From JBGOTP01 sp963717075 (GTDB lineage Bacteria > Acidobacteriota > Vicinamibacteria > Vicinamibacterales > CAVVIG01), in contig CAVQVI010000026.1 in the NCBI GenBank assembly GCA_963717075.1, forward strand, positions 1-64,000: 64,000 bases of DNA. The letters run 5' to 3'. Under the pieces are notes generated by a model, which was not told where the DNA came from, did no database searches, and worked only from the letters and a program-made list of their open reading frames with translations. The position numbers were made by a program, and so were the translations under genes. How positions within the stretch are numbered: position 1 is the stretch's first letter; the number at the start of each line of letters is the position of its first letter. Positions 56,342-64,000 of the stretch are shown in pieces.

Positions 56342-57049
56342 ATGCTGACTCTCTTGATCGTCGTCACCCTCTTGTCCGCGAGCCTGGCGGCGACCATGGC
56401 CGCCATCGCCTGGCACGCGATTCGCCGCGAACGTCGGCGCTCCGCGGCGCGCGTGGCGATTCTGGCTGCTGAAATCGCCGACGAGGAGATCCAGACACCC
56501 GCCCCGTCTTCATTCAGTGCTGGATTCGCTGGCGGTCTCGATCTCTTCACGACGGAGCGCGGGTCAACGCTGCGTTCACGCATGCCGATCGCGGTCGCCG
56601 CCAGCAGCGTCATTGTGGGCACGGTTATCGTCCTGGCGGTGGCCGTCTCTCAGACGGACCGGGCGACCGCGATGTTCCGCTCCGTCGATGCGCCTCGTGT
56701 TTCGTCTCCAGTCGCGTCTGCCGAGCCCGCAGCCGCTGGTGCACCGATCGAGCTGGTTTCGCTCACTCACGAGCAACGCGGCACGCAACTGACAATTCGC
56801 GGCGTCGTCCGCAACCCAGCGAGTGGATTGGCGCTGCCGCATCTCACTGCGGTGGTGCTGCTGTTCAACAGGGCCGGCGTGTTTGCGGGCACCGGGCGTG
56901 CCGAAATGGACACGACCGACTTGGAGCCGGACGGCGAAGCGCATTTCACCGTCAGCGTCCCGCACGTCTCCGACATCGGCCGCTATCGAGTCAGCTTCAG
57001 CATGGAGGACCACGTCGTTCCGCACGTGGACAAGCGCCATGGCGCATAG
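56342..57049 (+). CDS. Double-membrane-span protein with FxLYD-like domain
   Basis: A 235-residue protein of unclear role. A membrane helix lies at the N-terminus (about 3-20, LLIVVTLLSASLAATMAA), a basic cytoplasmic loop, then a second helix (about 85-105, IAVAASSVIVGTVIVLAVAV) and a beta-rich periplasmic part (LTIRGVVRNPASG, LLFNRAGVFAGTGRAEM, HFTVSVPHVSDIGRYRVSF). This resembles FxLYD-type exposed beta domains. ATG 56342 lies nine bases after the TonB stop, and its own stop overlaps the next start, so it is probably in one operon with the TonB and VWFA genes. Confidence 0.65.
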   Translation: MLTLLIVVTLLSASLAATMAAIAWHAIRRERRRSAARVAILAAEIADEEIQTPAPSSFSAGFAGGLDLFTTERGSTLRSRMPIAVAASSVIVGTVIVLAVAVSQTDRATAMFRSVDAPRVSSPVASAEPAAAGAPIELVSLTHEQRGTQLTIRGVVRNPASGLALPHLTAVVLLFNRAGVFAGTGRAEMDTTDLEPDGEAHFTVSVPHVSDIGRYRVSFSMEDHVVPHVDKRHGA

Positions 57050-58099
57050 GTTCTCGGCCGCTCTCGTGTTCCTGGCCGCCGTCTCACTGCAGGCGCAGCA
57101 GTCACCGTCCGAACCATCGCCAGATCAGAGGGAGGGTTTCAGGTTCAAGAGTGGCGTCGAGCTTGTCAACGTCACGGCCACCGTGACCGATCTGGGCGGC
57201 CGATTTGTGTCGGGCCTGACGAGAGACGACTTCACTGTGTACGAAGACAACGTGCCGCAGACCGTGACGCACTTTGGCGCGGATCGCGTGCCCGTCAGCC
57301 TCGGCATCGTGCTCGACACGAGCGGCAGCATGCAAGGCCCGAAGATCCGCGCGGCACGGGCCGCCCTCGAGCAGTTCCTCGAAGAGCTTCAGGATCCTCA
57401 GGACGAGTTCTTCCTTTATCAATTCAGCGACGCTCCAATGCTTCTGCAAGGATGGACGACCGACCGCGGTGACATTTCGCGAGCGCTGTCGCACATCTCG
57501 GCGGACGGTGGGACGGCACTGTTCGAGGCCGTGGCTCGAGCGGTGCCACTGGTGACGACCGGGCGAAATGCCAAGAAAGCGCTCGTCCTGGTTTCTGACG
57601 GCAATGACAGCTCAGGCCGTACGAGAGCCGATGATGTGCAGCGGCTGATTCGCGAGACCGAGGTGCTCGTGTACGCCATCGGGATCGACAGCGATGAAGG
57701 TCCGGGCGTTGCGCCACAGCGCCCGCCTATGCCGCCTCCCCCCCGCGATTCCCTGGACCCACGCCGTTCCCGCGCCGGCCAGGCGGCCTGCGATTTGCGC
57801 AGTGGCAGTGGCCAGGCCCGCAGGGAATGCAAGGACCCCGCGGCCGGCGCAGGGACGAACGCGTCAATCCCGCAACGCTGCGCAATCTTACCGACGACAG
57901 TGGCGGGCGCACCGAGATCATCCGCGATACTCGTGATCTGAGACCCGCGACGTCGAGTATCTCCGACGAACTCAGCCGGCAGTACTACCTGGGCTACCCG
58001 GCCAGCGGGAAGAAGGATGGCCGCTGGCATGCCATCCGTGTGGAAGTGCGGAACGGCAACTACCGCGTGCGAGCGCGGCGCGGATACGTGGCAAGCTAG
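57039..58099 (+). CDS. VWFA-domain secreted protein (acidobacterial type), frameshifted
   Basis: Exported protein with a signal peptide (FSAALVFLAAVSLQAQQ) and a von Willebrand A domain. The metal-ion site is visible as DTSGS, TALFEA and VSDGND. The N-terminal linker (LVNVTATVTDLGGRFVSGLTRDDFTVYED) precedes the A domain, as in the VWFA-related proteins widespread in Acidobacteriota. The frame changes at a run of seven C (57738-57744), with one base missing or two extra; the C-terminal part (RNLTDDSGGRTEII, LSRQYYLGYPASG) continues in the second frame to the stop at 58099. Length 1061 nt fits about 353 residues. ATG overlaps the upstream stop. Confidence 0.85.
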
Positions 58100-58107
58100 A
58101 ATACCGC

Positions 58108-58857
58108 GTGCCTCTCCTCACGATCGCCCTGGGGCTCAGTCTTCTGGGCAGTGGCGGCGGTCTGCTTGTCGCCTCTTCTCTGTTGCTCTTCAACGACAGC
58201 CTGCGCAGTCGCATCGTCCCATGGCTTGTCAGCTACGCCGTGGGTGCGCTGCTTGGCGTGTCGATGCTGGCGCTGTTGCCGGAGGCGCTCGCCACGCTGC
58301 CGCCCGCGCGCGTGTTCGGCACCCTACTGGTCGGCATTCTGGCGTTCTTCGTGCTCGAGAAGCTCGTGCTGCTGCGGCACTGTCATACGAACGACTGCCA
58401 TGTACACGGGGCCGCCGGCGCTCTCGTGATCCTGGGCGACGCCTTTCACAATTTCCTCGACGGCGCCCTCATCAGCACGGCGGTGCTCACCTCCGTCCCG
58501 CTCGGCATGAGCACCGCCATTGCGGTCGCGGCGCACGAGATTCCGCAGGAAATCGGCGACATCGCCATTCTGTTGGCGTCGGGCTACAGTCGCAAGCGCG
58601 CGCTCGTCCTCAACCTCGCGTCTGGCGCATCGGGAATCGCCGGCGCACTGCTCGCGTACGCGGCCGTGGAGGTCGTACCGAGCATCCGACCGTACGTGCT
58701 CGCCTTCTCGGCCGCGAGCCTCATGTACATCGCGATGGCCGATCTCATTCCCGATCTGCACCGCGGCCAGGTCGATGGCGGCGCTTCGCGCCAGGTGGTG
58801 CTCATCGGTGCCGGCGTGATGACCATCGTCCTCTCTGAAAGGCTGTTCGGGTTGTGA
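58108..58857 (+). CDS. ZIP family divalent metal transporter
   Basis: A 249-residue polytopic protein with eight predicted membrane helices. The conserved ZIP metal motifs are HNFLDG near residue 112 and HEIPQE near 142. A cytoplasmic loop contains CHTNDCHVHG, a Cys/His cluster that could bind metal. GTG start 58108 is just after the VWFA stop. Its stop overlaps the next gene as GTGA, so it is coupled to a ferritin-like/VIT1 protein. Transport of Zn, Fe or Mn cannot be told apart from sequence. Confidence 0.88.
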   Translation: MPLLTIALGLSLLGSGGGLLVASSLLLFNDSLRSRIVPWLVSYAVGALLGVSMLALLPEALATLPPARVFGTLLVGILAFFVLEKLVLLRHCHTNDCHVHGAAGALVILGDAFHNFLDGALISTAVLTSVPLGMSTAIAVAAHEIPQEIGDIAILLASGYSRKRALVLNLASGASGIAGALLAYAAVEVVPSIRPYVLAFSAASLMYIAMADLIPDLHRGQVDGGASRQVVLIGAGVMTIVLSERLFGL

Positions 58858-59990
58858 ACAAGGACAATCTGAACACCGTCGAGCAGATGTGGCGGCGCGA
58901 AGTGGAGGCCGCAACGACCTACCGCCATCTCGCGGACCGAGAGCCTGTCGAACAGCGGAAGAGCATCCTGCTCCGACTGGCCGACCAGGAAGACAAACAT
59001 GCGACGCGATGGGCCGAACGGATCGCGTTAATGACCGGCCGGCAGCCGGACCGCGGCGAGGTCGAGCGCGGTCTCACCTGGTTCCAGCGGATCTCGGATC
59101 AGAACGTCGTGCTCCACCGGCTGGAGCAGGAGGAGAACAGAGCCGAGGCCGATTACGACCAGCTGATGAGAAGGCTCACCGACCCGACGGATCGCCAGAT
59201 CGCCGAAGAGGCGATGCACGAGGAGCGCGATCACGCGGTCGTGCTGCGCACGCTTGCCGGCGGCATCATGCCCACGCCACGCTCTGCGCTCGACGCCATG
59301 CTCAAGCGCGAGCGTTGGCACGTGCGCGGCACGGGCTGGATCGGCAGCGCGATCTACGGTGTGAACGACGGCCTCGGTGCGGTGTTCGGCATCGTTTCGG
59401 GCATGGCCGGGTACACGGGCGGCAGCGAAGTAGTGCTCGCGGCCGGGCTGGCCGGTACCATGGCGAGCGCCCTGTCGATGGGCGCCGGCGCCTACCTGGC
59501 GTCAAAATCTGAACGCGAGGTGTACGAATCTGAAATCGCTCGCGAGCGAGCCGAGATCGAGGAGGACCCGCATGAAGAACGCCTCGAGCTCGAGCTCTTC
59601 TACCAGCTCAAGGGATTTTCCGCCGACGAAGCGCGGTCGATGTCAGAACGGCTTCAGAAGGAGCCGAAACAGTTTCTCCGCACGCTCGTCCACGAAGAGC
59701 TGGGGCTTGCAGAGGAAACCTTCCCCAATCCGGCCAGAGCCACGCTCTCCGCGACAGTTTCGACAGCCATCGGCGGCTTCATTCCGATCATCCCTTTCTT
59801 CTTCGCTGTCGGCATGCCCGCCGTGATTGCCTCGTTCATTATCAGTACTGTGGCGCATTTTGCCGTTGGCGCCGCTAAGTCGTTGGTCACGACCCGGTCA
59901 TGGTGGGCCAGCGGCGCTGAAATGACGATGGTCGGTATCATCGAAGCCGCCATCACCTACGGGCTCGGCGTCGCCTTCGCTGGCGTCTAG
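58854..59990 (+). CDS. Ferritin-like/VIT1 membrane iron protein (MbfA-like)
   Basis: A 378-residue fusion. Residues 1-145 form a ferritin-like four-helix bundle with diiron-type ligands (EVEAATTYRHLA, DQEDKHATRW, EEAMHEERDHAVVL). Residues 155-378 form a VIT1/CCC1-type membrane domain (GTGWIGSAIYGVNDGLGAVFGIVSG, TMASALSMGAGAYLASKSE, IPIIPFF). This is the membrane-bound ferritin MbfA arrangement that exports iron from the cytoplasm under iron or acid stress. Start GTG 58854 overlaps the ZIP stop, so import and detoxification of metal would be co-expressed. Confidence 0.87.
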   Translation: MNKDNLNTVEQMWRREVEAATTYRHLADREPVEQRKSILLRLADQEDKHATRWAERIALMTGRQPDRGEVERGLTWFQRISDQNVVLHRLEQEENRAEADYDQLMRRLTDPTDRQIAEEAMHEERDHAVVLRTLAGGIMPTPRSALDAMLKRERWHVRGTGWIGSAIYGVNDGLGAVFGIVSGMAGYTGGSEVVLAAGLAGTMASALSMGAGAYLASKSEREVYESEIARERAEIEEDPHEERLELELFYQLKGFSADEARSMSERLQKEPKQFLRTLVHEELGLAEETFPNPARATLSATVSTAIGGFIPIIPFFFAVGMPAVIASFIISTVAHFAVGAAKSLVTTRSWWASGAEMTMVGIIEAAITYGLGVAFAGV

Positions 59991-60168
59991 ACTGGGGGTC
60001 AGAGCCGCATCCGACTCCATTTGCAGCTTTCTTGCGTCCTCGGGGCAGGACAGAAGTCGGGGATTTGAGCGGGTGGCAGCCTCGGGTTCTGGAGCTATTC
60101 TCGGGTTGACCTCTGGCACCTCATTTGCCCGCGAAAACATCGAAGTCCTAGACCGTGGGAGCTGTAGG

Positions 60169-60729
60169 ATGAAGAAGATGATTTCAGCCAGGCTGACCGT
60201 TGGCTTGCTGCTCGCCGCCTGTGTGCTAGTTCAGGATGCCGTGGCGCAGCGCGCGCCGCGCAAAGACTTTCAGATCGCTTTGGACATTCTCAACACTGTC
60301 AATGATTACGATGAGTACGGCATTTTCGATGACGTGACCGTGTACGTGAAGGAAGGCGCGGTAACACTGACCGGCAAAGTCACCATGCCACACAAGCGGA
60401 ACGAGATCGAGAAGCGCGTCAAGCGCGTCAGGGGCGTTGGCGGTGTCCAGAATCAAATCGAAGTACTGCCGGCTTCCCAGTTCGACGACGACCTGCGAGT
60501 GAGAATTGCCAACTCAATCTACAACAATGCCAACTTCTGGCAGTATTCCACCCAGAAGAAACCATCGATCCACATTATCGTCCAGGGCAATCGTGTGACG
60601 CTCACCGGTGTCGTGAACAGCGATCTAGACCGCAAACTTGCGGCGTCGCTGGCGAGGCAGGGGGGCGCCGGTCAGGTGACCAACAATCTGAAGACTCAGG
60701 ACGAAGCCCGCCAGGAGCTTGAGAAGTAG
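60169..60729 (+). CDS. Secreted protein with two BON domains
   Basis: A 186-residue protein starting MKKMISARLTVGLLLAACVL, a signal peptide with possible lipoprotein character, cleaved near AVAQ. Two BON (OsmY-type) domains follow: DILNTVNDYDEYGIFDDVTVYVKEGAVTLTGKV and DDLRVRIANSIYNNANFW... VTLTGVVNSDLDRKLA. BON proteins bind phospholipid and stabilise the envelope. The ATG at 60169 is preferred over longer frames that lack a signal. Confidence 0.85.
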   Translation: MKKMISARLTVGLLLAACVLVQDAVAQRAPRKDFQIALDILNTVNDYDEYGIFDDVTVYVKEGAVTLTGKVTMPHKRNEIEKRVKRVRGVGGVQNQIEVLPASQFDDDLRVRIANSIYNNANFWQYSTQKKPSIHIIVQGNRVTLTGVVNSDLDRKLAASLARQGGAGQVTNNLKTQDEARQELEK

Positions 60730-60795
60730 CGTTGATCCTCACGCGAGCTGAGAAAGACGCCCACTGTCCGGCTGAAATCGGCCGGTCACGCGACC

Positions 60796-61170
60796 TCAGG
60801 CAAGCGGCCGCGCGACGATCAGCAACTCTTCGACAACGCGACCGCCGATGAGATGTTGCTGAATGATCCGCTCGAGCGCGGGCGGATCGCAGGCGCCATA
60901 CCATGCGCCTTCCGGATAAACGACGGCGATTGGTCCGCCTTCGCAGACTCGCAGACAGTTCGCCTTGCTACGGAGAATGCCTCCCTGCTCCGAGAGGTTG
61001 AGTTCCTTCAGCCGACGCTTGAGGTACTCCCATGCCTCGAGTCCGCGCGCCTTCTCGCAGCACTTTGGCTTGGTCTGATCGCAGCACAGGAAAATGTGCC
61101 GCCGCCCCACCGGGACGCCAATACTAGTGACGATGGTACGCAGCGAATCGAATGCTGGCTCAGACACCAA
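60796..61170 (-). CDS. Thioredoxin-like 2Fe-2S ferredoxin
   Basis: A 124-residue protein with the (2Fe-2S) thioredoxin-fold ferredoxin pattern: IFLCCDQTKPKCCEKARG near residues 27-44 and LRSKANCLRVCEGGPIAVVYPEGAWYG in the second half, giving four Cys as cluster ligands. Electron carriers of this family often serve iron-sulfur or redox enzymes. It overlaps the end of the aconitase-family gene on the same strand. The start is uncertain: TTG 61170 or an adjacent GTG; a shorter form starting near GRRHIF is also possible. Confidence 0.83.
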   Translation of the reverse strand: MVSEPAFDSLRTIVTSIGVPVGRRHIFLCCDQTKPKCCEKARGLEAWEYLKRRLKELNLSEQGGILRSKANCLRVCEGGPIAVVYPEGAWYGACDPPALERIIQQHLIGGRVVEELLIVARPLA

Positions 61171-63136
61171 ACACCTCGGGATCCCAGTGCAGACCGAGTT
61201 CGCTCGGTGGCGCTATGTAGCCCACCAGCGCGGATGCGGCCACGACGGCAGGGCTCGCCAGATAGCCCTCGCCCCCAACGCCCATACGATTCTGCCAGTT
61301 GCGGTTGAACGACGTAATCGCCCGCTCGCCTGGAGCCAAGGCGTCTGGGCCCTGGCCGAAGCAGGGGCCGCACCAGGATTCGCGAATCTGTCCGCCGGCT
61401 GCGCGAAAAACGTGAGCGATCGACTCGCCCCCGAGCCTCGTTTCGGGCTGTTCGATCTGCCGGGCCACGCCGCCCGATCCAGGAAAGATCACAAGCGGCC
61501 TGGCCGCCTTGAGCGGACGTCCCGAAGCGCCCGACGCCGCGCGAATGACCAGCGCCGCGCTGAGGAGATCCGAGTAGCTGCCATTGGTGCACGATCCAAT
61601 CATCGCCTTGTCAAATGGAATTCGCTCGCGCGCGATTGTCTCCGCCTCACTCGCGTTCCCGGGACTGAACGGCCGGGCCACCATGGGGCGGACGCTCGTG
61701 AGTTCGACCGTCTCGTCGATCTCGTACCTGGCGTCCGCGCCGGGACCAAACAGCGGGTACGGCAGATCGACAATACCTCTTGTGCGGTACCACGCGGCGG
61801 TCACGACATCCGGGGCAAAGATCCCGTTGAACGCTTCGGCTTCCGCCATCATGTTCGCAATCGTGTTGCGATACGCAATGGGCAGCTGGCGACGGGCGTC
61901 AACCAGTTCCACCGACATCCCTTGTGCCTGGGCCGCGCCCCATTGCCGGAGCAGCGTGAGCACGATGTCCTTGCCGCTCACCCAGGGCTGGAGCGTGCCG
62001 GTGAACGTCACGCGGCGCGCCTTGGGCATCGTGGTGTACACATATCCCGTCGCCCATCCAAATCCGAGCGTCGTCGATCCGACGCCAATGCCCACGGCTC
62101 CGTAGGCGCCGTACGCGCGCGTGTGTGAATCGGCGCCGGGAACCAACTGTCCCGGCAGAATCAGTCCCTGCTCTGGAAAGTAGAAATGAAAGATGCCGTC
62201 GCCCGGCGTTGCGTAGTATGGCCGTTCGATCCCATGAAGAGCCGCGAACCGGCGTCCAATGTTCGTCTGCTTTTCATCCTCCGGCTTTCCCGTGAACACA
62301 AAGTGATCGTTGGCGATGGCCGCCCGTCTCGGGTGCGTCGGCTCGCCGGCCGTGATCTGGTTGAACGTGTGAATCGCAAACGGCGCCGTGCCGTCCGAGG
62401 CCGGGAGCAGGTCCGCGTATACCGCCAAGGTCGCACCTGCGGCGAAGTCGACGTCGTCACGCCCGGCATGCGCTCGCTTGTCGACGCGGTGCGCCCAGAT
62501 CACCTGTTCGGTGGATGTCATGCGGCGCGCGCGATCGGCATCAGGCCACTCGACCAGAAGCGGCCGCTCCATCGCTGCCCGCACCTCGCGCCGCCCGATC
62601 GCGACGATGCCACCGCTTCTTCGAATCTCGTCTTCCTTGGGCGTGAGTGGCAGCGGCTGATACGTCCTTCCCTGCGTGTCGTTGGTCAACCTCCGCGACG
62701 CGGGATCGAAGCTGAACTCGTCGCCGTCGCGCGCATCCGCCACCGCCTCAGGACTTTGCGCAACCTCCAAGCCGAGATTGAACGCATTGCGCCGAAAGAT
62801 GTCCCCCATGTTGTGACCGCAGACGATCACCAGCGTGAGACCGACTTCTTCCGCGACCGCCTTCAGTCCGGCCGGGCTCATCTCGCGGGACGACCCGATG
62901 GCAAAGCGGTCGCCGGCGACGAGGAACGTGTCGCCCCGGTGGACGCGGACGCGGAAGTCGGGCATCAGGTAGCGAAACGCACCGGCTTTCCAGCGTTCGT
63001 CGAGGGCGTCGAGGCTCTCCGACACACAATCGCTGGCGGGCGTGATCTGATCGGTGTCAATCGCGTCCAGCTTCTTGCGTTTCCCGGGCACCTTCGGATC
63101 CCAGAAGATTAACGCCCTGCCGCGAATGAGGTCCAT
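61160..63136 (-). CDS. Aconitase-family hydratase with swivel domain first
   Basis: A 658-residue single-chain dehydratase. The LeuD-like swivel domain comes first (DAIDTDQITPASDCV, AIGSSREMSPAGLKAVA, residues about 20-170) and the LeuC-like catalytic domain second (about 205-658), with VPGADSHTRAYGAYGAVG, GSCTNGSYSDL and WCGPCFGQGPDAL carrying the cluster Cys ligands. In most aconitases the swivel is C-terminal; AcnB has it N-terminally but with a HEAT domain, absent here. So this is a permuted two-domain form of the 3-isopropylmalate/homoaconitate dehydratase group. The substrate is not evident. It overlaps the ferredoxin gene downstream by eleven bases. Confidence 0.88.
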   Translation of the reverse strand: MDLIRGRALIFWDPKVPGKRKKLDAIDTDQITPASDCVSESLDALDERWKAGAFRYLMPDFRVRVHRGDTFLVAGDRFAIGSSREMSPAGLKAVAEEVGLTLVIVCGHNMGDIFRRNAFNLGLEVAQSPEAVADARDGDEFSFDPASRRLTNDTQGRTYQPLPLTPKEDEIRRSGGIVAIGRREVRAAMERPLLVEWPDADRARRMTSTEQVIWAHRVDKRAHAGRDDVDFAAGATLAVYADLLPASDGTAPFAIHTFNQITAGEPTHPRRAAIANDHFVFTGKPEDEKQTNIGRRFAALHGIERPYYATPGDGIFHFYFPEQGLILPGQLVPGADSHTRAYGAYGAVGIGVGSTTLGFGWATGYVYTTMPKARRVTFTGTLQPWVSGKDIVLTLLRQWGAAQAQGMSVELVDARRQLPIAYRNTIANMMAEAEAFNGIFAPDVVTAAWYRTRGIVDLPYPLFGPGADARYEIDETVELTSVRPMVARPFSPGNASEAETIARERIPFDKAMIGSCTNGSYSDLLSAALVIRAASGASGRPLKAARPLVIFPGSGGVARQIEQPETRLGGESIAHVFRAAGGQIRESWCGPCFGQGPDALAPGERAITSFNRNWQNRMGVGGEGYLASPAVVAASALVGYIAPPSELGLHWDPEVFGV

Positions 63137-63216
63137 GCCTCCATACTAGCGTCCGCCGCCACCCATGGGCGAGGCCAAAGGCTGGTATCATGGAGGTGTC
63201 TTCCCGCGAGGGGTGA

Positions 63217-63636
63217 ATGTCAGAGTTCAAGAATCAGCAGATGCATGCGTCCTCGTCCGAGGCTGTGACGAACAACGTCCGTGTCGAGGTCGAGTCGCAG
63301 TACGCGCCCGAGCAGTCCCAGCCGTTTCAGAACCAGTGGTTTTTTCACTACACCGTTCGGATCACCAACGAGGGCGATGAGACGGTGCAGCTCCTGAGCC
63401 GTCACTGGACCATCATTGACGCCACCGGGCACGCGAAGGAAGTCGAGGGCCCGGGCGTAGTAGGCGAGCAGCCCGTGCTGGCACCCGGCGAGTCGTTCAA
63501 CTACACGTCAGGCTGCGACCTCAATACCTCGACCGGCATCATGCGGGGGACGTATCAGATGGTGGACGAGGACGGCGGATACTTCGATGTGGAGATTGCG
63601 CCGTTCGCGCTCCACGAGCCGTACACGGTCCACTAA
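63217..63636 (+). CDS. apaG: ApaG family protein
   Basis: A 139-residue protein with the ApaG/fibronectin-III-like fold: VRVEVESQYAPEQSQP, FHYTVRITNEGDETVQLLSRHWTIIDATGH, EVEGPGVVGEQPVLAPGESFNYTSGCDLNTSTGIMRGTY. Length and motifs match ApaG. The role of ApaG is not fully settled; in other bacteria it is linked to Co/Mg handling or stress. The start is ATG 63217; a shorter start at 63241 is possible. Confidence 0.92.
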   Translation: MSEFKNQQMHASSSEAVTNNVRVEVESQYAPEQSQPFQNQWFFHYTVRITNEGDETVQLLSRHWTIIDATGHAKEVEGPGVVGEQPVLAPGESFNYTSGCDLNTSTGIMRGTYQMVDEDGGYFDVEIAPFALHEPYTVH

Positions 63637-63642
63637 AAGAAC

Positions 63643-64000
63643 CTACACGCCCGACCTGAAGGTCGGGCCTACGATACCAATCCACAGCTTGACCCTACGA
63701 GGCCGAGCTTTCTCGTACGGCCGACGGAACTCACGGATCGCGTCGAGGAAAGCGTCCCCGAAATCCGCGGCCTTCTTCACGCCAACGCCGTAGATCTCGT
63801 GCAGGTCTTCGATCGTCTTGGGCCGTTGGTCCGCCATCTCCTGCAGCGAGCGGTCGTGGAAGATGACATACGGCGGCACGCCCCGCTCACGCGCCAGACG
63901 CAGCCGCACTTCGCGCAACACGTCGAACAACTCGGAATCGACGCCGAACGATGTGGCGCGGCGCTCCTTGCCTCGTCGCTTGCCGCCCTTGTCCTTCGCT
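63643..64000 (-). CDS. recQ: RecQ-type DNA helicase, C-terminal part (HRDC), cut by window end
   Basis: The open frame enters from the right edge and ends at 63643. It contains an HRDC domain: ELFDVLREVRLRLARERGVPPYVIFHD, EMADQRPKTIEDLHEIYGVGVKKAADFGDAFLDAI. The sequence before it (KDKGGKRRGKERR) is a linker as in RecQ helicases. The last ten residues IVGPTFRSGV are encoded by the REP-like repeat at 63647-63673 and its flanks, so the C-terminus is partly repeat-derived. The helicase and RQC domains lie outside the window. Confidence 0.8.
   Translation of the reverse strand, partial: AKDKGGKRRGKERRATSFGVDSELFDVLREVRLRLARERGVPPYVIFHDRSLQEMADQRPKTIEDLHEIYGVGVKKAADFGDAFLDAIREFRRPYEKARPRRVKLWIGIVGPTFRSGV
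63647..63673 (+). repeat. Single REP-like 27-base hairpin overlapping recQ 3' end
   Basis: Identical over 27 bases to the copy at 2183-2209. On the plus strand the unit is CGCCCGACCT-GA-AGGTCGGGCCTACG. It sits between the convergent apaG and recQ genes, within the last codons of recQ. An 8-bp stem here could also act as a transcription or mRNA end for the two convergent genes. Confidence 0.75.

Overview
The window looks like a bacterial chromosome of the Acidobacteriota, probably near the Vicinamibacteria. That placement is inference from gene content: a VWFA-domain secreted protein of the kind common in acidobacteria, a TonB energy transducer next to it, a carboxypeptidase-regulatory-domain outer-membrane protein, a DUF4159 protein and a purS/purQ/purL-type purine operon. 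The DNA is GC-rich throughout and genes are tightly packed. No prophage, insertion sequence or CRISPR array is visible.

Layout. 1-2784 (minus strand): the 5' part of an rRNA operon with promoter, 16S rRNA, tRNA-Ile and tRNA-Ala; the 23S gene would lie beyond the left edge. 2785-4919: tyrS and a divergent metallophosphoesterase. 4974-15181 (minus): a purine operon read as M16 peptidase, purB, purS, purQ, purL, purF, a secreted HEAT-repeat protein, purM, purN, mostly with overlapping or touching stops and starts. 15370-17988: rlmN and a polytopic membrane protein. 18060-20796 (minus): purD-mtaB. 20950-28033 (plus): rpsU, a zinc-ribbon protein, a STAS protein, then an overlapping run of one basic/coiled protein and four GT4 glycosyltransferases in an A-B-B-A paralogue order. 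28048-32480 (minus): a two-component pair (PDZ/GAF/PAS kinase and NtrC-type regulator). 32692-35722 (minus): an outer-membrane barrel protein and a secreted protein. 35887-41464 (plus): glgC, a relic of gpmA, a short methylmalonyl-CoA mutase large subunit coupled to two Opp/Dpp ATPases. 42415-50666 (minus): an MSHA/type-IV-pilus-like assembly set (secretin, ExeA-type ATPase, TPR protein, PilM-GspB fusion, GspE-like ATPase) interrupted by one plus-strand degenerate GGDEF gene. 50787-64000: inositol-3-phosphate synthase, a methyltransferase, acetyl-CoA synthetase, TonB/VWFA genes, a ZIP transporter overlapping a ferritin-like/VIT1 protein, a BON protein, a thioredoxin-like ferredoxin overlapping a swivel-first aconitase-family enzyme, apaG and the 3' end of recQ.

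Two window-wide signals stand out. First, at least ten conserved reading frames are broken by frame changes, and nine of the breaks go in the same direction (net +1: one extra base or two missing). They include purM, so consensus error is the simplest reading, but the uniform direction deserves a check. Second, a 27-base hairpin repeat with a conserved tail occurs at several intergenic sites, once as an inverted doublet with compensatory stem changes, and once supplies the C-terminus of RecQ; it resembles REP/REPIN elements.

The less ordinary biology is the pilus-like locus, whose GspE-type ATPase lacks the Walker A lysine and whose embedded cyclase has GGDQF; the HEAT-repeat secreted protein inside the purine operon; the mutase-transporter coupling; and the permuted aconitase.
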